This document shows, piece after piece, positions 24,793-33,683 of a stretch of 64,000 nucleotides of DNA; position 1 is the stretch's first letter; each line of letters starts with the position of its first letter. The notes beneath the pieces were generated by a model that saw only the letters and a program-made list of their open reading frames with translations, searched no databases and was not told the origin of the DNA. Position numbers and translations under genes: made by a program. This DNA comes from Bacillota bacterium. GTDB taxonomy: Bacteria; Bacillota; Clostridia; Lachnospirales; Lachnospiraceae. The DNA lies in contig JAEZVF010000005.1 of the NCBI GenBank assembly GCA_023443225.1, positions 54,186 through 118,185 of the forward strand. Reading direction: 5' to 3'.

Positions 24793-26079
24793 TTAAACTT
24801 TAAATTGTAAGAGGAATGTAGTTCCACCACCAACGGTATCCCGAATTGATATTCTGCCACCTTGCTGCTGAATTAATTCCTTTGCAATACTTAGGCCAAG
24901 ACCAAAATGCTTCTTATCATTTCTGGCGGAATCCATACGGTAGAAGCGATCAAAGATATGTTTTTTATGTACATCCGGTATTCCGGCACCATGGTCCTCC
25001 ACTTCAATACACATTTGGTTATTTAAAAGATAACCACGAAGAATAATCTTAGTGTTAAGCTTGGTATAAGAGACGGCATTGTCTATTAAAATACTAAAAA
25101 CCTGTTGCATTCGTTCCTTGTCACCATGGATAGAGGGTAATTCGTTTTCCGGGATATCTAAATAAAGTGGGTGCCCATTTTGTTGACAAAAAGCAAAATA
25201 AGTTTCATATGTTTCAATTAGTAAAGTATCAGTTTGTAACAAGTCTTTATTTAGTATCCATGTATTTGCATCTGTAGAAGCTAGAAGCAGCATATCATCA
25301 ATCAACCTAGCCATGCGCTTGCATTCTCTATCAATACCGTTTGTAAACTCATAGGATTCTGGAGTAATGGATACGATAGCCGAATTATTTGCACTGATTA
25401 CTGCTAAAGGAGAGCGCAGTTCATGAGAAGCAGATGCAATGAAACTCGTCTGCTTCTCATTATTTTCTTCTATAGGTTTCAGCATTTTTGTTACGAAACA
25501 GCGATTTACAACATACAAACCCGTGATTCCCAACAGGCCAAGGAACAGATAGAGTAAACGCTGATTTCTTATAGAAGAATCGTATCCAGATAAGTATTTT
25601 AACAAAGATAGACTTCTCCAGCCGGAAGATGTCGGAAGAATAACAACTGCCCCATAGTAAACTTCCTTTTTTGACCCTCGAAGCGTATAGATATTACTTT
25701 CAACCATATTAGAAAAAATAGGATATGTACTTTTATCAATACCTTCCTCTAAAGCATTGGAATTCAATTTCTTTAGTAATAGCTTTCGTTCTGTCGGTGT
25801 AATAATAGCACCGGGAAAGGTTAGATTGTACCCGTTATCTTCAATATCTATTAGTAATTGATTTTTTTCTTCCATTTGAGATAACCAGGAATGACTGAAG
25901 GTATTCTCAGTTTGCATTTTATGAATCATGGTATTTAAATCATTTTGGAAGGTTTCCTTTTTCTTGTTTTCTAAAATACTTTCTGTATACACAAGTAAAA
26001 TAATCATAACTATTACAATAATGAGTCCAGTTATTGCAGTGTACAAAAGTATCAGTTTTTCTTTTAATACTTGAAACAT
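24793..26079 (-). CDS. Sensor histidine kinase
   Basis: 428 residues from the ATG at 26079 (GGAG upstream). An upstream in-frame ATG would overlap the response regulator and has no ribosome site. Two membrane helices (about 11-31 and 174-192) enclose an extracytoplasmic sensor of about 140 residues. Then HisKA with H219 (SASHELRSPL), N-box ILIDNAVSYTK, G1 EDHGAGIP, F-box and G2 HFGLGLSIAKEL. No HAMP domain is evident. It lies 25 nt after the regulator gene and forms a two-component pair with it. The sensor domain is not recognised, so the signal is unknown. Confidence 0.9.
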   Translation of the reverse strand: MFQVLKEKLILLYTAITGLIIVIVMIILLVYTESILENKKKETFQNDLNTMIHKMQTENTFSHSWLSQMEEKNQLLIDIEDNGYNLTFPGAIITPTERKLLLKKLNSNALEEGIDKSTYPIFSNMVESNIYTLRGSKKEVYYGAVVILPTSSGWRSLSLLKYLSGYDSSIRNQRLLYLFLGLLGITGLYVVNRCFVTKMLKPIEENNEKQTSFIASASHELRSPLAVISANNSAIVSITPESYEFTNGIDRECKRMARLIDDMLLLASTDANTWILNKDLLQTDTLLIETYETYFAFCQQNGHPLYLDIPENELPSIHGDKERMQQVFSILIDNAVSYTKLNTKIILRGYLLNNQMCIEVEDHGAGIPDVHKKHIFDRFYRMDSARNDKKHFGLGLSIAKELIQQQGGRISIRDTVGGGTTFLLQFKV

Positions 26080-26104
26080 AGTATTCTCCGTTCTATCACA
26101 AACA

Positions 26105-26788
26105 TTATGTATCATTAACCTCTTCAAGCTGATAACCTACGGAATGTATTGTTCTAATTCTGACTTTACAATTAACAGCTTTCAATCTTCTTCTGACAAA
26201 GTAAATATAATTATCCAGATTGCCATCTTCAACAAAAGAATCCGAATCCCATACCTTCGAAAGAATCTGCTCTCTCGTAAGTATTTGTCCATGATTGCGA
26301 ATAAAGAAATCTAATAGGCAGGATTCTTTCTTAGATAAGGATATGGATTTGGACCCTGCAGTTAAAAGGTGCCTGGTGGTGTCTAGGGATAGGCCACCGA
26401 ATTCTATAATATCTGTATTTTCCATGCCTCTTGGTCGCCTGGATAATGCACGTATTCTTGCTAGTAATTCCCCGGTATCAAATGGTTTTATCAAATAATC
26501 ATCCGCTCCGGAATCGAGACCGCTTATTCTGTCATGAATTCCATTCATGGCAGTAACCATTATAATTGGAGTAAAGACATTATTTTTCCTTAATGTTTGT
26601 AAGATAGACAATCCGTCTAGAAATGGCAACATTCGGTCTAATATAATAATATCATAGGCAGTAGTATTTCCATAATACACAGCTTCATCACCACGATGGC
26701 AGACATCAACAGCATACCCCTCTTTCTTAAATTGAAAGCATAATGCTTCACAAAGGTCTTCGTCGTCTTCAATTAATAAAATTTTCAC
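26105..26788 (-). CDS. OmpR-family response regulator
   Basis: 227 residues. The receiver domain has E7-D8-D9 acidic residues, phospho-acceptor D51 (IIILDRMLP), and K101 (LIKPFD). A winged-helix output domain occupies about 130-225 (LSKKESCLLDFFIRN, then DNYIYFVRRRLK and RTIHSVGYQLE). The GTG at 26788 is preferred: GGAGG lies 8 nt ahead of it, while the ATG at 26803 is part of that ribosome site and has none itself. Divergent from the lipoprotein gene at 27104. Confidence 0.9.
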   Translation of the reverse strand: MKILLIEDDEDLCEALCFQFKKEGYAVDVCHRGDEAVYYGNTTAYDIIILDRMLPFLDGLSILQTLRKNNVFTPIIMVTAMNGIHDRISGLDSGADDYLIKPFDTGELLARIRALSRRPRGMENTDIIEFGGLSLDTTRHLLTAGSKSISLSKKESCLLDFFIRNHGQILTREQILSKVWDSDSFVEDGNLDNYIYFVRRRLKAVNCKVRIRTIHSVGYQLEEVNDT

Positions 26789-26834
26789 ATTGTTAACCTC
26801 CATAACGTCTTTATGTTATTTAACCTATTTGTGT

Positions 26835-26989
26835 TATTATAACATGGTTTCCGCAGATTAGGAATGAAAGGACGGAGTCCTTTCATTCGCGTTGCACTTA
26901 TCCATGGAAATACAGTCACTTTCTCGTGCGAGCACGGAAAGTGACTGTGTTTCCATGGACTAATCTGCTTATCGCGGATATTATAACAT
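26835..26989. repeat. Palindromic insertion-like element with 11-bp flanking direct repeats
   Basis: TATTATAACAT occurs at 26835-26845 and again at 26979-26989. Between them lies a compact folding unit: GCAGATTA (26853-26860) pairs with TAATCTGC (26961-26968) and encloses two hairpins, a 12-bp perfect one (26862-26873 with 26877-26888) and a 22-nt-arm one (26902-26923 with 26937-26958, one mismatch) tipped by CGTGC-GA-GCACG. It looks like a non-autonomous palindromic element with target duplication. No gene is inside. Confidence 0.6.
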
Positions 26990-27003
26990 TATTACACAAA
27001 ATA

Positions 27004-27052
27004 TTCTAATATTTCTCTAAAGATAATTACAAAAATTAGAGAAATATTAGAA
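27004..27052. repeat. 17-bp perfect inverted repeat upstream of the lipoprotein gene
   Basis: TTCTAATATTTCTCTAA (27004-27020) and its exact complement (27036-27052), 15 nt apart, end 51 nt before the lipoprotein start. No T-run follows, so an operator or a leader hairpin is likelier than a terminator. Confidence 0.65.
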
Positions 27053-27103
27053 GGTTGCCTGATATACTTAATCGAAAAGGAAATAATTAATGGAGGAAAG
27101 AAG

Positions 27104-29317
27104 ATGCAAGTGAAAAAAATTATATCAATTATAACTACAGTCGTAATTACCCTTTCATGTTTATCAGGCTGCGGTAAAATAATTGAAAATGATAAGTCCA
27201 CGACGGGTAACAGCGAAGTGGCGATGGGAAGATATATTGAAAAGGATTTTAACTATCCGGAAGGGGTAAATGACAGTGACTGTATCTCCTTACTTATGAA
27301 TCCTGAGGGGAATACCGAATTATTCGCTTATGATAACTCAAGTGGTACACTGTTGTATGTTAAATACATTCAAACGGATAATCAATGGTCGAAAGAAAAG
27401 GAAGAAGCGTTGAATGCCGCGGTCTTTAGTGATAACATTGTTCAAATACAGCAATTCTTTTATGGAGAAGATGGAAAACTATATATGATATGTATGGATG
27501 CAGATTTTAACAATGCGTTATATAGACAATCCGAGAATGGGTCATACGAACTGATTAAAATAGCTAAATTTAAAGAAATATATGAAGACTGGGGAATTAC
27601 CTATTTTCCCAGTGATATTACAGTATTGGCAAATGGGATGATTTCAATATTATATATGCAAGGTGGAATTGATGTTTATACACCGGACGGACAGAAAAAA
27701 GTGATCGAATTTGATACTGGGCAATTAGCTAAAATGGCAGCAGATAACAATATGCTCTATTATACAAGTCTAAATAGCAAGGAACTTCTAAGTTACAATA
27801 CGGAAACAGAACATGAGGGAATAAAAAGAACCATAGAAACAGAGATATCGGATGACAGTCAGATCATAGTTGAAAATGGAATTGTATATATATGTGATTC
27901 AGCAGGAGTACACCAGAATTTAGAAGGAAGTTCGATATGGGAAACCATAATCGATGGACAGTTATGTAGTCTAAGTGCACCGTCGTATTTTATCAAAGCC
28001 CTCCTTGTTGGAACCCAAAAGGAGTTTTACGTGCAGGTTAAAGATGAAAAAGGAATTCCATCTTATTTTCGGTACGTTTACGATGAAAAGGTATCTTCAG
28101 TACCCTCCAAAGAATTGACGATATATGCATTGGAAGATAATAGGACAATAAGGCAGGCAATCGTAGACTATCAAAAAGTAAATCCAGACGTATATGTTAA
28201 TTTCCGAGTGGCGGATGCCGCAGGTGGAGAAAATACAAAAGCTGACTATATCAAGGCTTTGAATACGGAACTGCTTGCGAAAAAGGGAGCGGATATTTTA
28301 ATTTTGGACGGACTGCCCATCGATTCTTATATTGAAAAGGGTGTGTTAGAAGATATGGGAAGTCTTATTACTCCTTTGGTGGACTCTGGCGAACTCTTAA
28401 GCAATATCGCTAAGAATTTTTATCAGGATGATAAAATATATGGAATGCCATTACGATTTACAGTGCCAATTATCTATGGTGAGTCAGAAACTGTTAAAAT
28501 GGCAGGTGATTTGGATAAACTCAGTGAACAGATAAAGAATTCCAGCCTACCAATCTTTGCAAAAAGTAATTATCGCGCGTTGGCAGAATGGTTCTTATTA
28601 TTAAACTATAATTCTATTGTAGATGAAAATAAAGAAATTAATGTAGCTGCATTAGAAAAATTTCTTGAGAGGGTAAATGAGATTGCTTTAAATATTGGTG
28701 CATCAGAGGATGTGGAGATTGATAAAATGAATAGTGCTGGTGTAAAAGGGACCGTATTTGGTTATTGGGTTTCAGCCGTGATTAAAGTAGCAACAAAGAA
28801 GGTAACCTGCAATATCGAAGAAATTGGAAGTGTGATGGACATGACGTATATTTTTAAAGTATTGAAGGAACAAAATGGTGATTTCTCCAGTATTAACAAT
28901 CTATTTCGTCCTAAAATGATCATTGGTATTAATAGTGCAAGCACACAAAAAGAATTAGCCAAAGAGTTTGTCGGGAGGCTTTTCTCCAAAGAGATGCAGG
29001 AGGCTGATTTAATGGAAGGCTTTTCACTTAACAAATCGGTATTGGAAGAAAAACGAAAGTGGAATGATGAGAATTATATGGCTTCGTTATCCAGTGGTGA
29101 TACGGATTATTACACAATGGAAGCAACCTATCCTACAGAAGAGGAAAGAAATGAATTATTTGAAACCATTTATTCCTTAACAACACCAATGGAGAACGAT
29201 GCAATCGTAATTGATATGATTTTAGATGAGGCCGAAAATTATCTAAAGGGTAGAGTTACTGCTAGACAGGCTGCTGAGAATTCCTGGAATAATACTAAGA
29301 CATATTTAGCAGAATAG
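27104..29317 (+). CDS. Lipoprotein with extracellular solute-binding (SBP_bac_1-like) domain
   Basis: 737 residues. A lipoprotein signal ends in LSGC with C23 as the lipidated residue. Residues about 40-340 have short beta segments and resemble a propeller-like sensor (LLYVKYIQTDNQW repeats). Residues about 345-737 look like an ABC-type extracellular binding protein (IYALEDNRTIRQAIVDYQ, then ILILDGLPIDSYIEKGVLEDM and SKEMQEADLMEGF). No permease genes follow, so it is an orphan binding protein. It sits divergent from a two-component system and may deliver its signal or be its target. GGAGG precedes the ATG. Confidence 0.8.
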   Translation: MQVKKIISIITTVVITLSCLSGCGKIIENDKSTTGNSEVAMGRYIEKDFNYPEGVNDSDCISLLMNPEGNTELFAYDNSSGTLLYVKYIQTDNQWSKEKEEALNAAVFSDNIVQIQQFFYGEDGKLYMICMDADFNNALYRQSENGSYELIKIAKFKEIYEDWGITYFPSDITVLANGMISILYMQGGIDVYTPDGQKKVIEFDTGQLAKMAADNNMLYYTSLNSKELLSYNTETEHEGIKRTIETEISDDSQIIVENGIVYICDSAGVHQNLEGSSIWETIIDGQLCSLSAPSYFIKALLVGTQKEFYVQVKDEKGIPSYFRYVYDEKVSSVPSKELTIYALEDNRTIRQAIVDYQKVNPDVYVNFRVADAAGGENTKADYIKALNTELLAKKGADILILDGLPIDSYIEKGVLEDMGSLITPLVDSGELLSNIAKNFYQDDKIYGMPLRFTVPIIYGESETVKMAGDLDKLSEQIKNSSLPIFAKSNYRALAEWFLLLNYNSIVDENKEINVAALEKFLERVNEIALNIGASEDVEIDKMNSAGVKGTVFGYWVSAVIKVATKKVTCNIEEIGSVMDMTYIFKVLKEQNGDFSSINNLFRPKMIIGINSASTQKELAKEFVGRLFSKEMQEADLMEGFSLNKSVLEEKRKWNDENYMASLSSGDTDYYTMEATYPTEEERNELFETIYSLTTPMENDAIVIDMILDEAENYLKGRVTARQAAENSWNNTKTYLAE

Positions 29318-29333
29318 AAGTAAATCAAGTATT

Positions 29334-29361
29334 AAAAAAAGCAGCATATGCTGCTTTTTTT
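29334..29361. terminator. Bidirectional terminator between convergent genes
   Basis: Palindrome GCAGCATATGCTGC (29341-29354) with seven A before and seven T after, serving the lipoprotein gene and the HMA-type gene. Confidence 0.88.
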
Positions 29362-29369
29362 AATACATC

Positions 29370-29573
29370 TTATTCAATTTTACAACCGACATGTTCAATA
29401 CCTTGTTTGATTTCATTTTCATCTGCGGAATCATTATAACCAACGTCTATGGAACTATTTACTAAATCTACATTGACTTTGTTAACACCATCGATATGAT
29501 TCAGAACGTTCTTTACTTGTGTTTTTACTGTTGAGTTTAGTAAACCGTTAACATTATAATGCACTTTGTTCAT
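29370..29573 (-). CDS. HMA-like (CopZ-fold) small protein lacking the metal-binding Cys pair
   Basis: 67 residues with the beta-alpha-beta-beta-alpha-beta pattern of heavy-metal-associated domains (VKNVLNHIDGVNKVNVDLVNSSIDVGY, then IKQGIEHVGCKIE, split here for length). The loop that normally reads MxCxxC is NGLLNSTVK, so the copper ligands are missing; only one Cys, near the C-terminus, remains. A role other than copper transfer is likely. GGAGG precedes the ATG. Confidence 0.75.
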   Translation of the reverse strand: MNKVHYNVNGLLNSTVKTQVKNVLNHIDGVNKVNVDLVNSSIDVGYNDSADENEIKQGIEHVGCKIE

Positions 29574-29639
29574 AATATGATTCCTCCTATCAAATTTGAT
29601 ATCGATTACGCTTGCTTCAGACTACCATAATAGGATAAA

Positions 29640-29849
29640 TTAAATTTTTTGAACATTGATAGCAGATGGACCTTTTGGTTTTGTTACGACATCAAAACAT
29701 ACTTCCTCACCTTCATGAATATCTTTATCATTCCCTTTTTCTTTTACTTGTGAATGATGAATAAAGACATCCTTACCATCATTTGCAGAGATAAATCCAT
29801 AACCTCTGTCATTATCAAACCATTTCACTACGCCTGTATAGCTAGCCAT
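29640..29849 (-). CDS. csp: Cold-shock protein, CspA family
   Basis: 69 residues, a single OB-fold cold-shock domain with RNP1 (KWFDNDRGYGFI) and RNP2 (DVFIHHS). It binds single-stranded RNA/DNA and melts RNA structure. The start is taken as the ATG at 29849, 7 nt from AAGGAGG; an ATG two codons earlier is too close to that site. An 8-bp inverted repeat, ATCTTCAT/ATGAAGAT, lies in the leader region around 29899-29934. Confidence 0.9.
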   Translation of the reverse strand: MASYTGVVKWFDNDRGYGFISANDGKDVFIHHSQVKEKGNDKDIHEGEEVCFDVVTKPKGPSAINVQKI

Positions 29850-30100
29850 ATACATGCCTCCTTTTAAAACTAATATTTAAAAATATACTATAGAAGATAT
29901 CTTCATAACTAGTATTTGTGGTAATGAAGATTTTATGATGGTAATATATTTTTGCTATGGTATCATGGAAAAATAATTATATAGAACCATTATATTTAGA
30001 CAAATTGTAGATACTTTAATAATAATTCTATGGCATAATGAAAAAGTTTATTAAAATAGATAAAAATTGTTATATTTGCAAATAATTGTTGTATATTTTG

Positions 30101-30129
30101 TTGAATTTTTAAAATAAAAGAGATATAAT
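30101..30129 (+). promoter_or_regulatory. Promoter of the V-ATPase operon
   Basis: TTGAAT (30101-30106), 17-nt spacer, TATAAT (30124-30129), 45 nt before the first gene. Confidence 0.65.
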
Positions 30130-30174
30130 AACTTTGTAATAATTTACCCAATATCTTATATTGGAGGTGAAATA

Positions 30175-30483
30175 ATGGCAATAGAGACTGTACAAGCTGT
30201 ACGACAGGCAGAAATAAATGCTGCTGAAATTGAGAAAGAAGCAATAAAAAAGCGTGATGCAATCCTGTCAAAAGCACAGGAAGACGCGAAGGAAATTGTA
30301 ATTAATATGACGAAAGAAGCGCTTGACAAAGCGGAATTAGATTTAAAGAAGGCAAGGCAGCAAGGGGATAGACTGATGGAAACGGCTGTACAAAATGCAG
30401 AAAAAGAGGTTTCCCTTCTAAAAGAAATGGTCAAAAGTAAAGAACAATCTGCAATCGATCTTGTGCTTTCAGAAGTAATTTGA
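30175..30483 (+). CDS. ntpF: V-type ATPase subunit NtpF (G/H, peripheral stalk)
   Basis: 102 residues, almost entirely a coiled coil rich in Ala, Glu and Lys with regular heptads from residue 5 to 95. This is the stalk subunit (called F, G or H in different systems) that pairs with NtpE to brace V1 against the membrane part. First gene of the operon; ribosome site GGAGGTG. It precedes ntpI by 29 nt, as in Enterococcus hirae. Confidence 0.85.
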   Translation: MAIETVQAVRQAEINAAEIEKEAIKKRDAILSKAQEDAKEIVINMTKEALDKAELDLKKARQQGDRLMETAVQNAEKEVSLLKEMVKSKEQSAIDLVLSEVI

Positions 30484-30512
30484 AATTCTAGATAAAAGGA
30501 GGTGTTTGTGTT

Positions 30513-32528
30513 ATGGCAGTGCTGCAAATGCAGCGTATTAGTATATGTGCACTCAAAAAGGACCGCAAACCGATTTTAGAATTATTGCAGCGCCGTGGTG
30601 TCATTGAAATCAATGACGAGATACCGGAAGACAGTGTCTTTTATAAAGCAGATGTTACAAAAGCAGAATTCTTACTAGAGAAGAATGTAGCTTCTGCGAA
30701 AGAAGCACTTCAGATTTTGGAAACTTATCTCACGGAAAAAAAGTCGATTTTATCTATATTAGAAGGACGAAAAGAAGTATCAACAGATGTCTATGGAGCA
30801 TTTGGTCAAAAGTATGACTCTGTAGTACGTATAGTAAATCGAGTTTGCTCCCTGACAAAAGAGATTGCAGAGTATAAAGCTGAAATTTTAAAGTTGGAAA
30901 CTCAAATGGAGATTCTATCCCCTTGGATGTCATTAGACATTCCTATGAGTTTTTCAGGGACTAAGAATACGTCCGGGTTTATCGGTTGTTTGCCAAATGC
31001 CTGGTCACTTGAGCAAATCTATGATGTATTGGCAGAACATACACCGATTCATGTGGATATCATCAGTTCTTCCCGTGAACAGACCAATCTCTTTTTGCTT
31101 TGTACGAAGGAGAATGCAGATGCGGTCTTTGAAGGACTTAGGGCAGTTGGATTTTCTCATCCCAATTCTATAGTGGATAAAATTCCAAAGGAACAATTTG
31201 AAGAATTAACAAGTAAGAAAGCGATTGCTGTAGCTAATATATTACAAGCAGAGGAAGAAATCCAATCTTATAGCCAATCTGCCGAGGATATTCGTTTCCT
31301 TATGGATTATGATACTATGAGAGCAGAGAAATACAAAGTAATTGGACAGTTACTACAATCCAATAAAGTTTTTTTCTTGCATGGATTTATACCAGAAGTA
31401 GAAGCGCAAGAAATATCAGATGTACTGAATCAAAGATTTATGGTCAATGTAGAACTAGATTACCCTACAGAGGAAGAAGAGGTACCGGTACTGCTGCATA
31501 ATAATGGTTTTTGCAATCCCTTAGAAGGAACGGTGGAAGCCTACAGCCCTCCAGGTAAGGGAGATGTAGATCCGACGATGGTAATGTCCTTATTCTACTA
31601 TATATTATTCGGGATTATGCTATCCGATGCAGGATATGGAGCGATTATTGCGATTGGCTGTGGTTTTGCTCTAGTAAAATATAAAGACAAATTAGAGGAA
31701 TCCATGAGAAAAACCCTTAAAATGTTTTTATTCTGCGGTATATCAACAGTATTCTGGGGAATTATGTTTGGTAGTTATTTTGGAGATGTCATTGATGTTA
31801 TTTCTATTACTTTTTTCAATAAAGCAGTTACTGTTCAACCACTTTGGTTTGTACCTATGAACGATCCAATGAAAATGCTGGTATTTAGTCTGGCTTTTGG
31901 TGTTGTACATGTGTTAACTGGATTGGGTGTAAAGCTTTATCTTTGTATAAAGGCAAAAGATTATAAGGCGGCACTTTACGATGCAGTATTCTGGTTTGTA
32001 TTGTTAATCAGCGCTATATTAATGTTATTACCTACTCAGATGTTTGCTGATATTGTAGGGACCAGAATTCAGCTACCAGAAGTAATTACCAAAGTTACAC
32101 CGTTTCTGTTTATTCTATCAACAGTCGGTATCATTTGTACCAATGGTAGAGAATCAAAGAATCCTTTTAAGCGCTTTTTAAAAGGACTATATGCTTATTA
32201 TGGTATTACAGGATATTTAAGTGATGTATTATCCTATTCCAGATTGCTTGCATTAGGATTAGCAACCGGTGTTATCTGTATGGTTATTAACAAAATGGCG
32301 TCCATGGTTGGCGGTGGAATTGTTGGTGCTATCTTATTTACGATAATTGTTATTTTTGGTAATATTTTAAACATAGCAATTAATGCACTTGGTGCCTATG
32401 TGCACACGAATCGTTTGCAATATGTAGAATTTTTTGGAAAGTTTTATGAAGGCGGCGGACGTAAGTTCAATCCTTTTAGTGTTAAAACAAAATTTTATAA
32501 ATTTAAGGAGAAGATAAAGCATGAATAA
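30513..32528 (+). CDS. ntpI: V-type ATPase subunit I (a-type membrane subunit)
   Basis: 671 residues. The N-terminal half (1-330) is a cytoplasmic coiled-coil hairpin arm. The C-terminal half has about eight membrane helices (from near residue 360) forming the ion half-channels. The essential arginine facing the rotor is R577 in LSYSRLLALGLAT, the counterpart of yeast Vph1 R735. AAAGGAGGTG precedes the ATG. The gene overlaps ntpK by 8 nt. Confidence 0.93.
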   Translation: MAVLQMQRISICALKKDRKPILELLQRRGVIEINDEIPEDSVFYKADVTKAEFLLEKNVASAKEALQILETYLTEKKSILSILEGRKEVSTDVYGAFGQKYDSVVRIVNRVCSLTKEIAEYKAEILKLETQMEILSPWMSLDIPMSFSGTKNTSGFIGCLPNAWSLEQIYDVLAEHTPIHVDIISSSREQTNLFLLCTKENADAVFEGLRAVGFSHPNSIVDKIPKEQFEELTSKKAIAVANILQAEEEIQSYSQSAEDIRFLMDYDTMRAEKYKVIGQLLQSNKVFFLHGFIPEVEAQEISDVLNQRFMVNVELDYPTEEEEVPVLLHNNGFCNPLEGTVEAYSPPGKGDVDPTMVMSLFYYILFGIMLSDAGYGAIIAIGCGFALVKYKDKLEESMRKTLKMFLFCGISTVFWGIMFGSYFGDVIDVISITFFNKAVTVQPLWFVPMNDPMKMLVFSLAFGVVHVLTGLGVKLYLCIKAKDYKAALYDAVFWFVLLISAILMLLPTQMFADIVGTRIQLPEVITKVTPFLFILSTVGIICTNGRESKNPFKRFLKGLYAYYGITGYLSDVLSYSRLLALGLATGVICMVINKMASMVGGGIVGAILFTIIVIFGNILNIAINALGAYVHTNRLQYVEFFGKFYEGGGRKFNPFSVKTKFYKFKEKIKHE

Positions 32529-33012
32529 TTTGAATGATTTTGGTATTGTGTTAGCTCTTACGGGAGCTGCTATGGCAGCACTCCTCCCTGGAATGGGATC
32601 AGCAAAAGGAGTAGGTATGGGTGGTGAAGCAGGTGCTGGAGTAATTACTGAGAATCCTTCTCTGTTCAGTAAGGTATTAATACTACAATTGCTTCCAGGT
32701 ACGCAAGGTATCTATGGATTTTTGATTGCATTTATGACATTCTTAAAAATTGGTGTATTAGGCGGAAGTTCTGAACTTACTTTTGTAAAAGGTTTGTTAT
32801 ATCTGGCAGCATGTCTTCCTATGGCAATCGTAGGCTATTCATCAGCAATTCGACAGGCACGTGCTTCTGTATCAAGTATGGCAGTAATTGCCAAGAAGCC
32901 AGATCAGTTTGGTAAAGCCATGATATTCCCTGCAATGGTAGAAACTTATGCTATTTTAGCTTTACTGATTTCTATGTTAGCATTAAACGGAGTTGCAGGT
33001 TTGAACTTATAA
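32521..33012 (+). CDS. ntpK: V-type ATPase rotor subunit K, Na+-type ligand set
   Basis: 163 residues with two fused helical hairpins (four membrane helices), the 16-kDa proteolipid type. Residues L58, T61, Q62, Q112 and E141 fall in the positions of E. hirae NtpK L61, T64, Q65, Q110 and E139 that hold Na+ (LLPGTQGIYGF; MVETYAIL), with the same internal spacing. The first hairpin has no second carboxylate. This favours Na+ over H+ as coupling ion, though that is an inference from the ligands. Start overlaps ntpI by 8 nt. Confidence 0.93.
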   Translation: MNNLNDFGIVLALTGAAMAALLPGMGSAKGVGMGGEAGAGVITENPSLFSKVLILQLLPGTQGIYGFLIAFMTFLKIGVLGGSSELTFVKGLLYLAACLPMAIVGYSSAIRQARASVSSMAVIAKKPDQFGKAMIFPAMVETYAILALLISMLALNGVAGLNL

Positions 33013-33032
33013 ACAGTTAGGAGAGTTTGGCG

Positions 33033-33629
33033 ATGACCGGATTAGAAAAGATATTAAAACATATCGAAGAAGATGCAGCAGCGGCGGCAAATGCGGTTGT
33101 TGCTGAGGCGGAAAGTAAAGCCAAAGAAATTACAGCTCATGCACATGCAGAAGGCGAAAAGAAATGCTTAGACATTGAGGAAAAATCTAAGGTTTCTGTT
33201 TTGTCCTGTTTAAGCCGTGCCGAATCGGCAGCACTTTTGCAAGAGAAAAAAATCATATTGAATACGAAACAGGAAATCATCCATGATGTCATTCTACGTG
33301 CAAAGGACTCTATTTTAGGATTACCGGACAAAGAATATTTTAATGTGATTCTTAATATGGTCAAAAAACATGCATTGGGACAAGATGGCCAGATTTCCTT
33401 TTCTGTTAAGGACAAGAACCGGTTACCAGTGAATTTTCAAGAAGATCTCCGTAACGTACTTTCAGGATTGAAAGGTACCGAATTGACCATTTCAGAGAAA
33501 ACATGTGATATTGATGGCGGCTTTATATTAATATATGGTGATGTGGAAGAAAACTGTTCTTTTAACGCCTTATTCTTTGCTGCACAAGAAACGTTGCAGG
33601 ACAAGGTGTGCAAGCTGTTATTTGAATAA
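33033..33629 (+). CDS. ntpE: V-type ATPase subunit E (peripheral stalk)
   Basis: 198 residues: an N-terminal Ala/Glu/Lys-rich coiled coil (about 5-95) and a C-terminal alpha/beta domain (DGGFILIYGDVEEN) that binds the top of the A3B3 head. The ATG at 33033 follows TAGGAGAG; a TTG two codons earlier is not needed. Order ntpK-ntpE-ntpC is preserved. Confidence 0.9.
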   Translation: MTGLEKILKHIEEDAAAAANAVVAEAESKAKEITAHAHAEGEKKCLDIEEKSKVSVLSCLSRAESAALLQEKKIILNTKQEIIHDVILRAKDSILGLPDKEYFNVILNMVKKHALGQDGQISFSVKDKNRLPVNFQEDLRNVLSGLKGTELTISEKTCDIDGGFILIYGDVEENCSFNALFFAAQETLQDKVCKLLFE

Positions 33630-33683
33630 TGCCCAAAGATTTTGTAAGAAAAGGCATAAGAATTATGCAGAAAGAGGTTAAGC

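Noticed and set aside
26789..26803. ATG at 26803 as the start of the response regulator
   Set aside because: It overlaps the GGAGG that serves the GTG at 26788, and no ribosome site precedes it.
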